This document shows positions 27,901-41,099 of a DNA stretch of 64,000 nucleotides, in pieces. A program made the translations under genes and the position numbers. The notes below the pieces were generated by a model. That model was not told where the DNA came from, did no database searches, and saw only the letters and a program-made list of their open reading frames with translations. This DNA is from Typha latifolia (taxonomy: Eukaryota > Streptophyta > Magnoliopsida > Poales > Typhaceae): NCBI GenBank assembly GCA_019914945.1, contig CM034102.1:310001-374000 (forward strand), read 5' to 3'. Position 1 is the stretch's first letter. Every line of letters starts with the position of its first letter.

Positions 27901-28157
27901 TTTACAGGTTTCGTGACTAATTCTCCTTCACCTGTATATGCTATACTTTCTGCCTGTTAAGAATGCTACTGCGTTGTATTTTGTTATTCGAATTATGTAC
28001 CAGCGATCTCTATGGTCATCTAGTTACCTGTTTAATTTTGGAGTTGCAGGGAGTGCAGTTCCATCCAGAGAGCATCATAACCACAGAAGGGAAAGCAATG
28101 ATCCAAAATTTCATCAAACTTATTGAAAAGCTAGAAGGCTCAAATTCCCTGCCATGA
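24989..28157 (+). CDS. ASB: Anthranilate synthase beta subunit (glutamine amidotransferase), plastid, 283 aa
   Basis: Supplies ammonia from glutamine to the alpha subunit, which converts chorismate to anthranilate, the first committed step of tryptophan (and indole/auxin) synthesis in plastids. Exons: 24989-25106, 25380-25549, 26280-26350, 26463-26500, 26576-26686, 26758-26857, 27772-27907, 28050-28157; all GT-AG, 283 codons plus TGA. The first ~60 residues are Ser/Arg-rich and low in acidic residues, as expected for a transit peptide. The class I amidotransferase domain then shows DNYDSFTYN (85-93), SPGPG (129-133, oxyanion region), GVCMGLQ with nucleophile Cys158, and GVQFHPES with His253 and Glu255 completing the triad. 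All key residues are present. Plant genomes often carry more than one ASB gene, so a paralogue number is not given. Confidence 0.94.
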
Positions 28158-29631
28158 AGAACCACATGAAGTCTAGTGATCCTTTGACATGGCAAATATG
28201 TTCAGCAACTGCAGAGTCCTGAATTCGTTATATTATCTGGCCTCATTGTCACACTATTTAACTCTAGTTTTGCTCATCAAGTAGTGTTAAACCTGACTAT
28301 CATATGGAGTGCAATACGAACTATTTTCATTTTACCTTTCATCTCTTTCCTGATGCTCTTGAATACATTGTTATAAGCAACTTAAATATTATTCCCGAAT
28401 TTTGGTAGACCCTTTCTTCTGTTCAACAGACTGATTCAAATTAGATGGCAAATAAGAAATATCTTATGAGAGAGAGAGAGAGAAAAGAAACTCCTCAGAT
28501 GCTCAACATCGATGGCGAAAGTCACTAGAAGCAACGACATATGGAATCATGGTGAGTGGATGCTTAATGAAGAGTTCATGTGCTTCTTTTTCACATTATT
28601 GAGTATATTGCCTTGAAGCTCTTGAGAATTGATTCTTGCCCCTCTATTGCCCTAAAGTTGCTATCAGACAGTTGTTTGAAGCTGCTATCTGCCTGCATAA
28701 TGTACTTACTGATATCATAATTCCCTTGGGTTCATCCAACTACGAAATATGCAAGCTGTATTTGTTTGGGTTTTTATGGCATATCCCTCTCAGGTACATC
28801 ACTTGTAGGTTATCTCCCCAAAAGGCCATGTCATTTTGCATGGATTCTACTGCGGTTACTCTTTGTAATCAGCCATTAAAATTTGAAGCATTCAAGGATA
28901 AAAAGATGGAAATAAAACAAGAAGTAATTTTATCTTTTTACTATTAGACAGTTCATATTTTATCTCCACAAGTTTAGAACTCAAACAATGTTGGACAGTT
29001 GTCTTCTCTCACTAGAATGGAGGGAAGACACTGCCCAACCTCATCATGCCCTTCTAAGTTGGTCCCCCTTCATACACCAGAGGGGCCACCATGGCCTTAT
29101 CTCTCAAAGCAAAGACCAGCAGAATCTTTCCACTTTGCAGAGTTGAAGAGGACATTGACAACAACCTCCACATTGGCAAAAAGGAGGTGCTATATAATGC
29201 CAACTGCAAATGGCCAGAACAAACTCAAAAGGGGATAGCAAGCACAACTACCTCTTATTCTGCAAAGGCATCATGGCCCTACACCTTCACCACAACCACC
29301 AGAACAGAGGACGAAAAACATAGCAAAGAAAATCCCCTCATCTTTTATTTACTCTTTTCATACATTCCTCTCTGCATCTTTACTTCAGATATACCTAAGA
29401 ACATCAGGGTGGTTCAGGAAAGTAGTCTATGACAAAGAAAGGCAGCGAAGCCACGAAACATGGACAGGACAAAGTGTTATACTTACATTACATATGTGAT
29501 CTAAATAATAAATCTACTACCCACCAACTGAAACCTCTTACCCTCCTCCAATAAATTCTCTATACATCACAAGAATACATGGTATATATAATTGATTCCC
29601 TCCCAATGCTTAGGTTTCCAACCAACTGGAC
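28158..29631. other. Intergenic between convergent ASB and XTH 3' ends
   Basis: 3' flanks of both genes. Short frames around 28636-28947 and 28999-29432 show no recognisable domain and overlap each other, so they are not called as genes. A short GA run lies near 28471-28485. Confidence 0.55.
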
Positions 29632-32411
29632 TCAAATTGCGGCATCTGCCGTGTTCCGACGATGGCGCTTACCATGGCGACGGCGGTCATAGAGCTTTGC
29701 TTCACCTGATGAAAGGAAAAGACCAGCCTCAGAACCAACGCTGCACTCTAGTGGAGGGGTCTGGTAGCGAATGCGATCATAGCAGTAGCCGTAAGTCATG
29801 TACTTCTTGCGGAACTTCTCCATGGCTGATCGTTGTTCGCTTGACATTGTGATGAAATTGTAGACCTGCTGAGCATCAGCTGCTTCACAGGTTGGCCTGT
29901 GACTCGTGGGATCAACAGCACAGCCATGGAGGATGAGATCAGAGAATTCGGCAACATAAGGGGCATATTTGTAATTGACCTTGTAGCGTCCACCAGAGGT
30001 GGCCCAGTTAGAACCATCCCATATGGTGGCATAGAGGGACATGGGCTTAGAGGGGAACTGCCCACCCATGGCTGGGGTCCTCACCACCTCCCTAATTGGA
30101 ATATCATCAATATAGAATCTGCTCAAGGCAAAGAGGGGAAAACAAAACAAAAGAAAGTTAGGAAGTAAGATTTAAAACTTTGCTTGTAACATGCAAAGGT
30201 AATTTTGCTGAACAAAACAGAAGGCAGAGGAAGAAGAGAATCAAACCAGAAAATCATGAGTTCAAGCAAAATAAAGTCTAGAAGGGAATATCTCATGTGA
30301 AGATGAAGTTCTGATTCACTCTGTAAACCCAGATTCGCAAGCATGGAACTGGCTGGTCCTTTAACTAGGTGAAGTATGAGAAATTCAGAAAAAGAAAAGG
30401 AAGAAAAAGAAGAAAATTTAAGAAAAAGAAAGGAAATCTATCCTAGATAGAGATGTCTATAAATTATTTCTTGAAGTTAAGCACCTATAAGGTGCAACCA
30501 AAGGAGACCAATATCTTTCAATTATGAGAAGGAAGAAGATAGAGCATTGTACGAACACAAGAAACTTGGCACATATATGGAGACCAGTTCGTCTCAAACA
30601 ACCCAACTTAGGAATTCATATTAACCACCCAGAAATTATATCTACCATGAAGCAAGTACAATGTAGGGGATAGAAAAGCAATTTACTCATGTAGATAAAA
30701 GTAATAAGAAACTAATACAGAAACAGATCCAGAAGAGCAACCAAGAAGAAATCATTCTGAATATTAAACCTCTGCATCAATCATTTAAGTAGGAAATGAA
30801 GGACAAATGGACTTCAAAAGATAAAATGTGCTAAAAGGATCAGAATTCCATGGCAAAAGTGAACCAAAGCAGCTCATAATGAAGGGAAAATAGGAGAGGA
30901 CTCAAGTAAGGGGAAGATAAAGTATAGCATATATCCTAAATTCATGTACTTTTTCTTTGAACTTGATATCTACACTTACATGATTCTCTCATGGCTCCAC
31001 AGGATGGCATACTGATGAAAATCCTCTGTGGGATCAAACCAAAGTCCATATCTCTCTTCCCTTCCAATCGATGTGCTTCCGTTCCCATAGATGTTGGTTT
31101 GAACTCTCCATTCCCTCCCTCTTACGTTCCCCAAGAACTCAAAGTCCAGTTCGTCATGAGTCTTCTCAAACACATCTCCGTTCGACATCTATAACAACAT
31201 CAACAGAAGCTTTTTATGAATTATAATTGCACAGATTTTAGAGTAACAAATGAATATGGACAGATTACTGGAAGGATGCAGAGAAATCCAAACGGAGACG
31301 GGACATGGAAAACCCAAGTTAGAATTAGAAATAAAATTCGTGGATTTTAATGAGATGAGCAAGATAAGACACAAACAATTGAAAATCCAGACACTTGTAA
31401 AGAAAATTTGGAGCTTAAGAAGAAAACACCAACATGCCTGTTCTTCAGTAAAAAAAAATTAATTTACAGGGTTCTTACACCAACAGACTCACTGCTCGAT
31501 AGCACTGGAAAGGGAGAAAAATTAACACAGGCAACCATAATACTTTAAGGATTCATGAAGAGAACTACATGAACAGTACAAGTATGTATCTTATTCATGT
31601 CTTGCTCTAAGTTCCCTAGAAGATAAAGCACTTCCATGGAAGAACTAGAAAAGAAAAGTTATCTTGCTCAAGTGGTTATGAAGAGAACTACATGAACAGT
31701 ACAAGTATGTATCTTATTCATGTCTTGCTCTAAGTTCCCTAGAAGATAAAGCACTTTCCATGGAAGAACTAGAAAAGAAAAGTTATCTTGCTCAAGTGGT
31801 TAGCTTATTGAAGCCAAATTCGAACTTGGAAGAAAGAAATCCCAGAAGTCAAGGCTCGTCACATCGCTACTCGTACTGAAAAATCGCAACTTTGGTAATT
31901 CTTTCTCTAAATTTCACGAAAACATACAAGCGTAATGGGATTGTAGGAATGATAAATATTGGGTTTTTATCTACGTGAATGAGAAGAATCATACATAGAA
32001 GGCGACGACAACCCCGGCCGCGTAATCAGAGGGAAGCTTGATGGAGGCGCTGAAGAATCCATGGAGGTAGAGGTCCTGAGAGGCGAATCCAGCACCTGGG
32101 TACCTCAAGAATCCAATCCACCATCAGATATATATATACATAGGGAACTAGAAGGAATAAGATATCGATATGTATATATAGTGAAGGAGACAAGGAGATG
32201 AACCAGTTCTCTCGTCGAGGGAGATGTGGACTCTTCTCCCATCACGGTGAAGCATAAGGTTGGCGTCGCCGAAGAGCTGCGTGTAGCCTTCCTCGAAGGA
32301 GAGGGTGGTGAGGTTGGGCAAGGTGGGAACTTTCTCGCCATTGGTGAAGAGGAAGAGAGGAAGGGAAGAACCCAAGAATAGAAACAGGAAGAGAAAAGAT
32401 GAAGAAGCCAT
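29632..32411 (-). CDS. Xyloglucan endotransglucosylase/hydrolase (XTH, GH16), 334 aa
   Basis: Secreted wall enzyme that cuts and rejoins (or hydrolyses) xyloglucan during cell expansion. Exons in transcript order: 32411-32204, 32095-31995, 31188-30980, 30118-29632, all GT-AG, 334 codons plus TGA. A hydrophobic signal peptide covers about residues 1-25. The GH16 active-site block is [10 protein letters not shown] (114-123) with the two catalytic Glu and the central Asp; Leu replaces the more usual Ile after the first Glu. A potential N-glycosylation site NGS follows shortly after. The C-terminal XET domain has a Cys-rich end (HGCAVD, CEAAD, YGYCYDR, LECSV) and a basic tail RRHGKRHRR, features of group III-like XTHs (XTH27-30 type). 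Group III contains both transferases and hydrolases, so the activity is not decided by sequence alone. Confidence 0.92.
31555..31801. repeat. 123/124-bp tandem duplication in an XTH intron
   Basis: 31555-31677 is repeated head-to-tail at 31678-31801. The copies are essentially identical except for one extra T in the second (GCACTTCC versus GCACTTTCC). It lies in the intron between XTH exons 2 and 3. Confidence 0.9.
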
Positions 32412-32632
32412 CTTCGTGCTGCTGCTTCCCTTCCTCCCTGCGTTGGTTTTCTCTCTATTCTATCGAGTAGAAGAAAGAAAGAGGTCTATCTTTTTCCCCT
32501 CAGTTCCTTGGGAGAGGAGGAAAGAAAGCAATGGTAGACTTGGTAGTGGGAAGCAGAGCAAAGCTTGCCTTTTTATTGGGATTAGTGAGAAAAGAAAAGG
32601 AAAAAAAAGGAGTTAATTCTTTGTACCAAGAC

Positions 32633-32635
<3 letters not shown>

Positions 32636-32711
<76 letters not shown>
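32636..32711. repeat. (GA)n microsatellite upstream of XTH
   Basis: About 38 GA units, 225-300 nt upstream of the XTH start codon. It reads (CT)n on the XTH sense strand and may lie in the promoter or leader. Confidence 0.95.
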
Positions 32712-32715
<4 letters not shown>

Positions 32716-33503
32716 CCTTCTTAACACCTCCTTTTAATTACTTCAATTACCACCTAATTAAAAAAAATATACTGCTTTGCATGTTCTTAAAATGGGAGAA
32801 GATGAACAAATTTGGAACTAATAAAGGTTTGATTACTTAGGCAGTATTTAGTTAGTACATAAGTCTCTTTTATTTGTAAATAGTATTTGTTCTAGAAATG
32901 TGTTTTAAGTGTGTAATGAAGTTATCAGACACCTTTCTTAATCAAAATATACATACACACTTTGTTGGCATTTAATACTTCAGACATTAAACAAAAACTG
33001 CCTTAGTCTGTGGCAATACTAATTGAAGTAGCATAAGTGGGCAGGACCACTCTCACTGGGCAACTTGGCCAAATGATGTGCTGGCTAATGGCTGCCCATA
33101 TTTGTTCCCTTTCTCTTTCTTTTTTTTTTTCCATACCAGAAGGCTTGTACAGCATTAGACCTAAACTAGATAAGTTCTGGAGAATAACTCAGCTCAGGCA
33201 CTTTATTCTAATCTCTCTCTTTTGAAGTTATGATTTATGCTTGTCATGCTTCAGATGCTAAACTTTTAATGTTAAAACACAATATTAAAAATAATTATGA
33301 TGTTCATAATAATAAAAGTTAATACACTTACTCCTTCCAAACTATTATTGTCTCTTTCTGAACTTAAAAAATAAAAAATATCTATGTAAATCCTTTAATT
33401 CAGGAGTCTATATGGTAAATTTTTTATTTATCTAGTGAGTCTATATGGTAAAAAAAAAAAGGTGATAGTTGGATAAGCATTCTATCCAACAGCAAGTCAG
33501 GAC

Positions 33504-33507
<4 letters not shown>

Positions 33508-33556
<49 letters not shown>
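33508..33556. repeat. (AAT)n microsatellite
   Basis: About 16 AAT units, seen directly. Confidence 0.95.
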
Positions 33557-33561
<5 letters not shown>

Positions 33562-34288
33562 TCGAAAAAATGGAGCAGATCAGGTGCTTCTCTCTGGTGC
33601 AACTTACCAACTCCAACGTGGACGGCTCGGGGCATGCCACGTCAGCAGGATGTAGCCGTTTGAGAGGTAGCGGGCCGCCTTAGCAAAATTTGTCGAATCC
33701 ATGGGCTGGGCCCACAGGCGCAGTCGCAACGGTAAAAAGAGCAGTCGCCGCTCGTCCTTCGCCCGCCGTCTGATGGAGATCAAGCGTCCTTGGGGTCACT
33801 GGCGGTACGGAGTTGGTCGCAATTTGCATGGGCATTGGGCCCCATGTATCACGAGAAGAAACACCTCAGAAACTGCGTAACGACGGATCCCTTAAAATCT
33901 TACTGACAGAGTAAGACCAATTTAATCTAATCTAATTTAGTTTAATTTAATTTAATTTAATTTTAATGACGCCTGTCCAACTCAAACTCAGTAATTAAAT
34001 ATTTCTCAGCAAAAATAAATAAAAATAAATAAATAAAAGGTTTGCGTAGCTAGCTTTAAATGATTTGATCAAATTTATATAATTTCGCATACCCAACTTG
34101 TGCTCATCCATTCCACGCAGACATGAGACATCCCAAAATTGACTCTTGTCTAGAATTACGGTCTCCGTTTCCCAAAGTGACCTCGTGACACCAACTTACA
34201 TCTCTCTGCCCATTCTCTTCCTTCCCTTCCTTCCTGTACACCAATTCTCTTCCCAAAATGCCCCTCTCCTTCTGGTGCACGTCAAAGA

Positions 34289-34290
<2 letters not shown>

Positions 34291-34331
<41 letters not shown>
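34291..34331. repeat. (CT)n microsatellite
   Basis: About 20 CT units, seen directly. Confidence 0.95.
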
Positions 34332-34335
<4 letters not shown>

Positions 34336-34542
34336 AATAACGTCAAAGAGTAGGTAAAGAGAGTTGCAAAAGGATTGGGAGGGGAACAAGGGAAGTGAAG
34401 TCCTTGTCTGTGTGTTCACATCCAGCTGTTTGCATGTGGAATGGAAGGGGTTGGGGGGATCGCGATAATGGAAACGGTGGGTGGCGTCGCATTGTTTAGC
34501 AAGCAAAGGTTGTCAAACTTTTGGACTTATGCTGCTGCTATC

Positions 34543-34591
34543 AAGAAGAAGAAGAAGAAGAAGAAGAAGAAGAAGAAGAAGAAGAAGAAGA
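34543..34591. repeat. (AAG)n microsatellite
   Basis: About 16 AAG units. The poly-Lys frame through it is an artefact of the repeat. Confidence 0.95.
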
Positions 34592-35312
34592 AAGGATGGA
34601 TCACCTTGAGGTACCTGGATCCAATAATTAAAACAAAAAACTTATAGATAGGTTCTCAAAAGTGGATAAGGTCCTCACGACTCACGAGTAGAGTAAACCA
34701 AGGCCTGGCCCACCCTCGACGACCAATTAGGAACAATCCAGCAAAGCAACCAACGCCTTTGGCCCACTCCGAACCACCCATGGCCCAAGTTTGGCCCGGT
34801 TTATTCGTGTGTCCGGCTCCGGCAAAGAACGCCCCCATTCTATCTATTTATGTATTATTAAATAAGTGAATTAATTCCTCATTTTATTAAGGTCGGGCCG
34901 CCACGTGGGCAGCCCAAGCCCAACTCGCATGTCATATCCTAAACTGATAGGACTCCTCAATTAGCCTATTCAAATATTTAACTTCGTGAATTAGTCTACT
35001 TTGATTCAATCATCAGTAGCATTTAAAATATAAAATACATTACAGCAGCGAATAAAAAGAGGAACTTTTCTGTTTAATAATTTATGAGCCCGTAATAACT
35101 AGCCGTTATTGGCAGCCCTCCCCCACCGACTGCAAGAAATGAGGCTGCTGACTCACAGCATCTTCCGTCAAATCTATCCGTTACGTCTGCAACTCTGCTG
35201 CATTCCTTTCCTCCTCCTCCTACCTCAGTTGATTTGATTTGATGGCGTCCACAAAACCCTAATCCTAGATCTAACTGTAACTCCTTCGGCGAAGATATCT
35301 AAGAAGTTTGGA

Positions 35313-38300
35313 ATGGCAGCGGCGGCAGAGGCGGAGCCGGAGAGCAAGGACACGACCTCGTGGGAGGAGGCGCTGAGGAAGATGTTGCCTTCCGGAGCTC
35401 CTCTCCCCGACGAGGAGCACCTCGACTACTCGATCGCCTTCGAGTACGAAGGCCCTAGTATGGAGCCCATAACCCAACGGAGCTCCTCCCCGGCCGTTGC
35501 CGGGATTTCTGCTGACATGGCGGCGCTGCCAAGGGGCCGACGTTTCTCCCGCATCCGGATCCCGGAGCCTCCGCGGTCGTCCTCCGCCGTCCCGCCGCCG
35601 TCGGACTCCGATGGCGGAGGCGGCACGAGATCGCCCTCCGAGTCCCCGCCGATGCGGCCTGGGGCACTGGCGTTGGACGCTTCTGACGAGTCCCATGATG
35701 CTGGCGTACAGGCGCCGGACCTGTTGCCTCTGTCGAGGGACAGGTGGAGTAGGAGGGGGATCTGCAGCCGATGTGGGAAAGGTAACATCTTGAAGGAGAG
35801 GGAGGTGTGTTTGGTGTGTGAAGCGAAGTACTGCAGTAACTGTGTGCTGAAGGCGATGGGGTCAATGCCCGAGGGAAGGAAATGTGTGAGCTGCATTGGC
35901 CGGCCAATTGCGGAGTCGAGGCGGCCTGGCCTCGGGAAATGCTCAAGAATGTTAGCCAAATTGTGCAGCCCACTGGAAGTTCAGCAGATCATGAAGGCGG
36001 AGAGGGACTGCGCCGCGAACCAGCTCAGACCAGAGCAGTTGGTGGTCAACGGGCAGCCGCTGAGGCAGGAAGAGCTCGATGAGATCCTGGGGTGTCCGAT
36101 GCCGCCACAGAAGTTGAAGCCAGGGAGGTACTGGTATGACAAGGATTCTGGATTGTGGGGAAAGGTGACATTTTTTTGTACCCAAAGTTCTAGCATTTTG
36201 ACTTGGCTTTTTAGTTCTTCACTTATTTCCATGTTTAAATCCAAGTGAAAAATAGGAATTTGATGGATAGAAGTACATTGATGGAGCACATTGTTGTTGT
36301 ATCTTTTTTTTTAATATATAAATGAAAAGCACAATTATGCTTCATTTGAGTTCATATTTCTATTGTGAGATAATAGGTGGGCATCAGATAAGTTGTCTAG
36401 CATAATAACAAAAGAAGGTTCATATTGAGAGAGCTAGTTTCTTTGGGTTTAAGGAAGTTTGCTTATGCCTGTTGTGGAACTAGGATCTCCCCTTAGGTTT
36501 ACACTTAACTTTATTCCTCATCTGCAATTATAATTTCTTGGTAACTGTTTCCTATTAATGATCTGGCTACCTTATATTGAACATGGAGTTGGGTTTTTAT
36601 GTCTTCTTCGGGTTCCATGGCAGGAAGGTGAGCGACCTGACAGGATTATTAGTTCGAAGCTGAATGTTGGAGGGAAGCTGCAGTCAGATGCAAGCAATGG
36701 TAATACACAGGTCTTTATTAATGGCCGTGAAATCACAAAAATGGAACTTAGGGTGCTAAAGGTAAGGTCTTAGCTTTTTTCTATGATATGCTTTCTCTGT
36801 TACTTGTCCAAGTTTATACGTACCTGCAATCACCACTTACTCTATTTTCTATTATCTTTACTATTTATGCAACATGTGGTTGACATAGCAATTTTACTGA
36901 TAGTATTGTGATATCTCATTCAGTTATTTTTTTCAGAATTTTATTTCAATGAAGACATACATCTGAATATCTCTGACTTTAACTTAATTGTTATCTACAA
37001 ATCTGGAAGTCTCAGTTCACTACACTAAGTACTATTGCTTTTGATATGTTGATTCATCTAAGACAGATTTCAATCCTTTTTTATGTTTGAACAGTTTTCA
37101 ATACATGAATCACTTTCCTTAGTTTGTTTGTACCGCATATTAGGTGAATCTAATAGACTGATTTCTTAGCATGATGTTTCAAGTGACGTTGGTATTTTTT
37201 TGGGGTTATTCATCATTTTTTCGTAATATTACAGCCTGTCTCTTCAAGTTCTTAAAGCTCAAATGGGTACTTGACTAGAGTTTTAACTGGATATTGATTC
37301 AGTTGGCCAATGTCCAATGCCTCCGAGATACTCATTTCTGGGTGTATGATGATGGTTCTTACGAGGAAGAGGGACAGAGCGTAATAAGAGGAAATATTTG
37401 GGAGAAGGTACATTTCATCTGTTAATGGATGACTGCTCTATGTTGATGGCAATTCTAGGTCAATTAATTGAGCAACTATTGTGCTGTTTGCTAGTCAGGC
37501 ATCAACTCGTCTTATATGTTCGCTGTTTTCATTGCCCATGCCTCCTGGGAATCCTCCTGGGTTTGGAGAGGATGCATCTGCATTTTCAAGTAGATCAATT
37601 CCTGAGTATCTAGAGCAAAAACGAGTCCAGAAACTTTTGTTGCTTGGACTCGAAGGCTCCGGATCCAGCACCATCTTTAAACAGGTACTACAGCTACTTA
37701 CTCTGTATATATTATTCATTCTTCCAGTTGAACTACTCTACAAAGGTTTTCAGAAATCCATTATAGCATTAATTATCATATATTTTTGAAGCAATTTTTC
37801 CATCATGCATGATTATAAAATTATAAGGTGATGAAGTATAAAGAATGTTGGTCTTTCACTTCATCATGGAGTTATTAAAATCCCATAAGCTCCAGTGGTA
37901 CTGATAGTCTGATGCAAATATCAATATATAATTATGAAAGTCAAAATCAAACACATGGATCATGACACAGAGTATCTGAAATATCTGGAATACATAAGTT
38001 GTGAATTTTGGATGTTGCTTTCTTGTTCATTAAGTAAAAAGAATTAGAAGGATAATTCTGATATCGTTTTTATAAGGTTGGGGTTTTGGGGTGGTCAAAC
38101 GGTTGATACGTGTTTCTACATTTTTCTAACACATAGTCACTTACCATGTATATGAGATATGTAATGTTCTTTTTTTGTCAACATTATATTAATATCCACT
38201 GTAGCTTATATGTGGTATGCTGTGGATTTTTCTTATGTTGTTTGTGCAATCTTAATTTGTAATGCTATGTTCTGGTTGGAGCTTTGTTAACATACTCAGC

Positions 38301-41099
38301 GGATTGAACTTGTTTTTTTCACAATGTACCTCCTAGTTACATCAAGTTTAAAAGTTTTCCACACATTGACATAAGAATATTTACTTGTTTAATGGAATGC
38401 TCATATTTCATTATCTTGTCAACTTGCTGAAAGATTACTCCATTTACCATTTCCATATTTATAACATATATTACTATTTCCAATCACATAGGCCAAGTTT
38501 TTATATGGAAACAAGTTCACTCCAGAAGAGATGGAAAGCATGAAACTCATCATTCAAAGCAATCTCTACAAGTATCTTAGTGCATTGCTTGAAGGAAGGG
38601 AACGCTTTGAGGATGAAGTTATGGAAGGTAAAATAACTCACGGGTTGCATGCTGACGATCCCAACCATTGTTTAGGTGATTTCTACACTATTATAGGATT
38701 AGAATACTTTTATGCTCTTTCTTTCATTTTTATCCTTTAAAGGAAAGAATTCACGGGTGATGGGCTATCTAGATGCCTTTTAGTCTCTTGATTTCATTCT
38801 TAGATTTAGGGTTGTCTACTTGTGCTTTACAACTAAATTTATGGTCTATTCCTGTGTAATATGTCTTACGCTCGGTGAGAATTTTAACATGTTAATAGTA
38901 AATTTGTGATCATGAATCTACCTTCTTGTACTTTCTCTACAATATTGCAAGTTGAAGTTGATTGGGCATGTGAATCATTAAAAATGCGAAATGAAGATGT
39001 TATTGTCAACGATAGCAGGGGAAGGCAGCATAAAGGAAAGCAGGTCAAGTGCGTATTCAATCAACCAAAGGTTAAAGCATTTTTCAGACTGGCTGTTGGA
39101 GATTGTGGCACTGGGAGATCTAGATGCTTTTTTCCCTGCTGCCACACGGGAGTATGCCCCTATTGTAGAGGAGGTCTGGAAAGATCCTGCAATTCAAGAG
39201 ACATACAAAAGAAGAAATGAGTTACCTTTTCTCTCCGATGTTGCCAGTTATTTTCTAGATCGGGTATGCTCCCAGATACATTATAAGAGCCTCATTCAAT
39301 CCTAGACTGGCTATACTTTAAGTTTAATTATTTCTGAGTTGAAGTTTGGTTTTTCTCTGTTGTGGATACATTTATTTTTCTACAATGTACTCTTGTGTTC
39401 TCTTTGTACCCATAAACATGCATCAACCTTTTCTTTGTTTATATTCATACCTGTGGAGCTACCCGATGCACAGCCATTCCATAAACTTAGTATTCATGCC
39501 ATCCCCCATATCCCAGGTGTGTTGTTACAGGTTTGTCATTCCATATAGAAAAAAAAACTTAGATGATTCAAAGACCAAATCTTAACTCTTGGGATCATTG
39601 CTTCGAATAATTCCAGGTAGTGAGTGAAGGTTTTTATAAGATCGCAGTGATGGCATATTTTGATTGTATGGTGCACTTGTCTTCAGGCTATCGAAGTATC
39701 CAGCAATGAGTATGAACCTACTGAGAAGGACATCCTATTTGCTGAGGGTATCAACCAGTGCAATGGTCTTGCTTTCCTTGAGTTCTGCATAGATGATGAA
39801 AGTCCGATATCTGAGCCATATAGCAACAAATTTGACTGCCCATCTTCCCAAACAAAGTAAGTCCTTTTTCTTTTATCATAGTGTTTTAGACTAACTGGCA
39901 ATCATGCTTTATACCAAAGACACGTATAATTTATCAGATAATTAAACAATTAAATCAATTATCTCCTCTAGATGGCTTATATCCTTGTAACAAGTTAGCA
40001 ACATTATCTCTCTCAGATTCTTAGATTAAGTTGGGAGCTAGATGACAGTTCCAATACCAATTGGAAGAACTTGCAAAGATTTGTCTAAATAACAATAGTA
40101 CGAACTCTCGTTCTTTTACCATTGATCATGCAAAAGTTTACCAATTTTGGTCTTACTCCATTATTTCAGATACCAGTTGATTCGTATAGAATCCAACGGA
40201 TTGACTGAAGGCTGTAAGTTGCTGGGAATGTTTGAAGATGTCCATGCCGTGATCTTCTGCATTTCTCTTAGTGACTATGACCAGACATGGGAGCAAGCCT
40301 CAGGTCAACTCTGCAATAAGATGATTGCGAGCAAAGAACTATTTGAGAATGTAGTGAGGCACCCATCTTTTAGGAATACGCCATTTGTGCTCCTCCTGAA
40401 CAAGTACGATGTCTTTGAAGAAAAGGTGAACAGGATACCTTTGACAGTGTGTGAGTGGTTTGCAGACTTCAGCCCAGTGAAGCCGCACCACACTAACCAA
40501 NNNNNNNNNNNNNNNNNNNNNNNNNNNNNNNNNNNNNNNNNNNNNNNNNNNNNNNNNNNNNNNNNNNNNNNNNNNNNNNNNNNNNNNNNNNNNNNNNNNN
40601 NNNNNNNNNNNNNNNNNNNNNNNNNNNNNNNNNNNNNNNNNNNNNNNNNNNNNNNNNNNNNNNNNNNNNNNNNNNNNNNNNNNNNNNNNNNNNNNNNNNN
40701 NNNNNNNNNNNNNNNNNNNNNNNNNNNNNNNNNNNNNNNNNNNNNNNNNNNNNNNNNNNNNNNNNNNNNNNNNNNNNNNNNNNNNNNNNNNNNNNNNNNN
40801 NNNNNNNNNNNNNNNNNNNNNNNNNNNNNNNNNNNNNNNNNNNNNNNNNNNNNNNNNNNNNNNNNNNNNNNNNNNNNNNNNNNNNNNNNNNNNNNNNNNN
40901 NNNNNNNNNNNNNNNNNNNNNNNNNNNNNNNNNNNNNNNNNNNNNNNNNNNNNNNNNNNNNNNNNNNNNNNNNNNNNNNNNNNNNNNNNNNNNNNNNNNN
41001 AAATGGAAGAACCACAGAAGATTATTCTTCCAAATGAACATGAAGGAGGGATTGATCTAGCACCCGTGATGGATGGAAATCACAAGCTAGCTTATTAGT
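35313..41099 (+). CDS. Extra-large G protein alpha subunit (XLG), C terminus interrupted by assembly gap
   Basis: Plant-specific non-canonical G-alpha that partners G-beta-gamma in immunity, stress and root signalling. Exons before the gap: 35313-36164, 36624-36761, 37303-37407, 37499-37684, 38492-38627, 39019-39263, 39687-39856, 40170-40500+. These give 721 continuous codons. The XLG signature is clear: a Ser/Pro-rich N terminus, a Cys-rich zinc-finger-like block CSRCGKGN...[12 protein letters not shown] (about residues 152-180), then a G-alpha domain with P-loop [13 protein letters not shown], the helical-domain segment [36 protein letters not shown], and the guanine-specificity motif NKYD. 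About 80-130 residues should be missing in the N run at 40501-41000. The stop frame after the gap is uncertain; one frame ends with TAG at 41097-41099, another near 41060. Family length is about 850 aa. Confidence 0.9.
40501..41000. other. Assembly gap (500 N)
   Basis: Exactly 500 unknown bases, probably a fixed-size scaffold gap of unknown true length. It removes the C-terminal part of the XLG coding sequence. Confidence 0.99.

Larger units (their letters stand above)
32412..35312. other. Intergenic region between divergent XTH and XLG genes
   Basis: Contains the XTH promoter and leader on the left and the XLG promoter on the right. It is rich in simple repeats (listed separately) and has GGCCCAC-type motifs near 33700 and 34700-34920. 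No gene recognised. Confidence 0.55.

Noticed and set aside
28636..29432. Several plus-strand frames after ASB
   Set aside because: They overlap in different frames, lack conserved features and lie in the 3' flanks of two convergent genes.
35271..36289. Minus-strand long frames across XLG exon 1
   Set aside because: They are antisense to a clear XLG coding exon and have no family content.
38906..39018. Alternative XLG exon 6 start at the acceptor before 38951
   Set aside because: That start puts the downstream block in the wrong frame. The acceptor ending at 39018 joins exon 5 in phase and gives [19 protein letters not shown].
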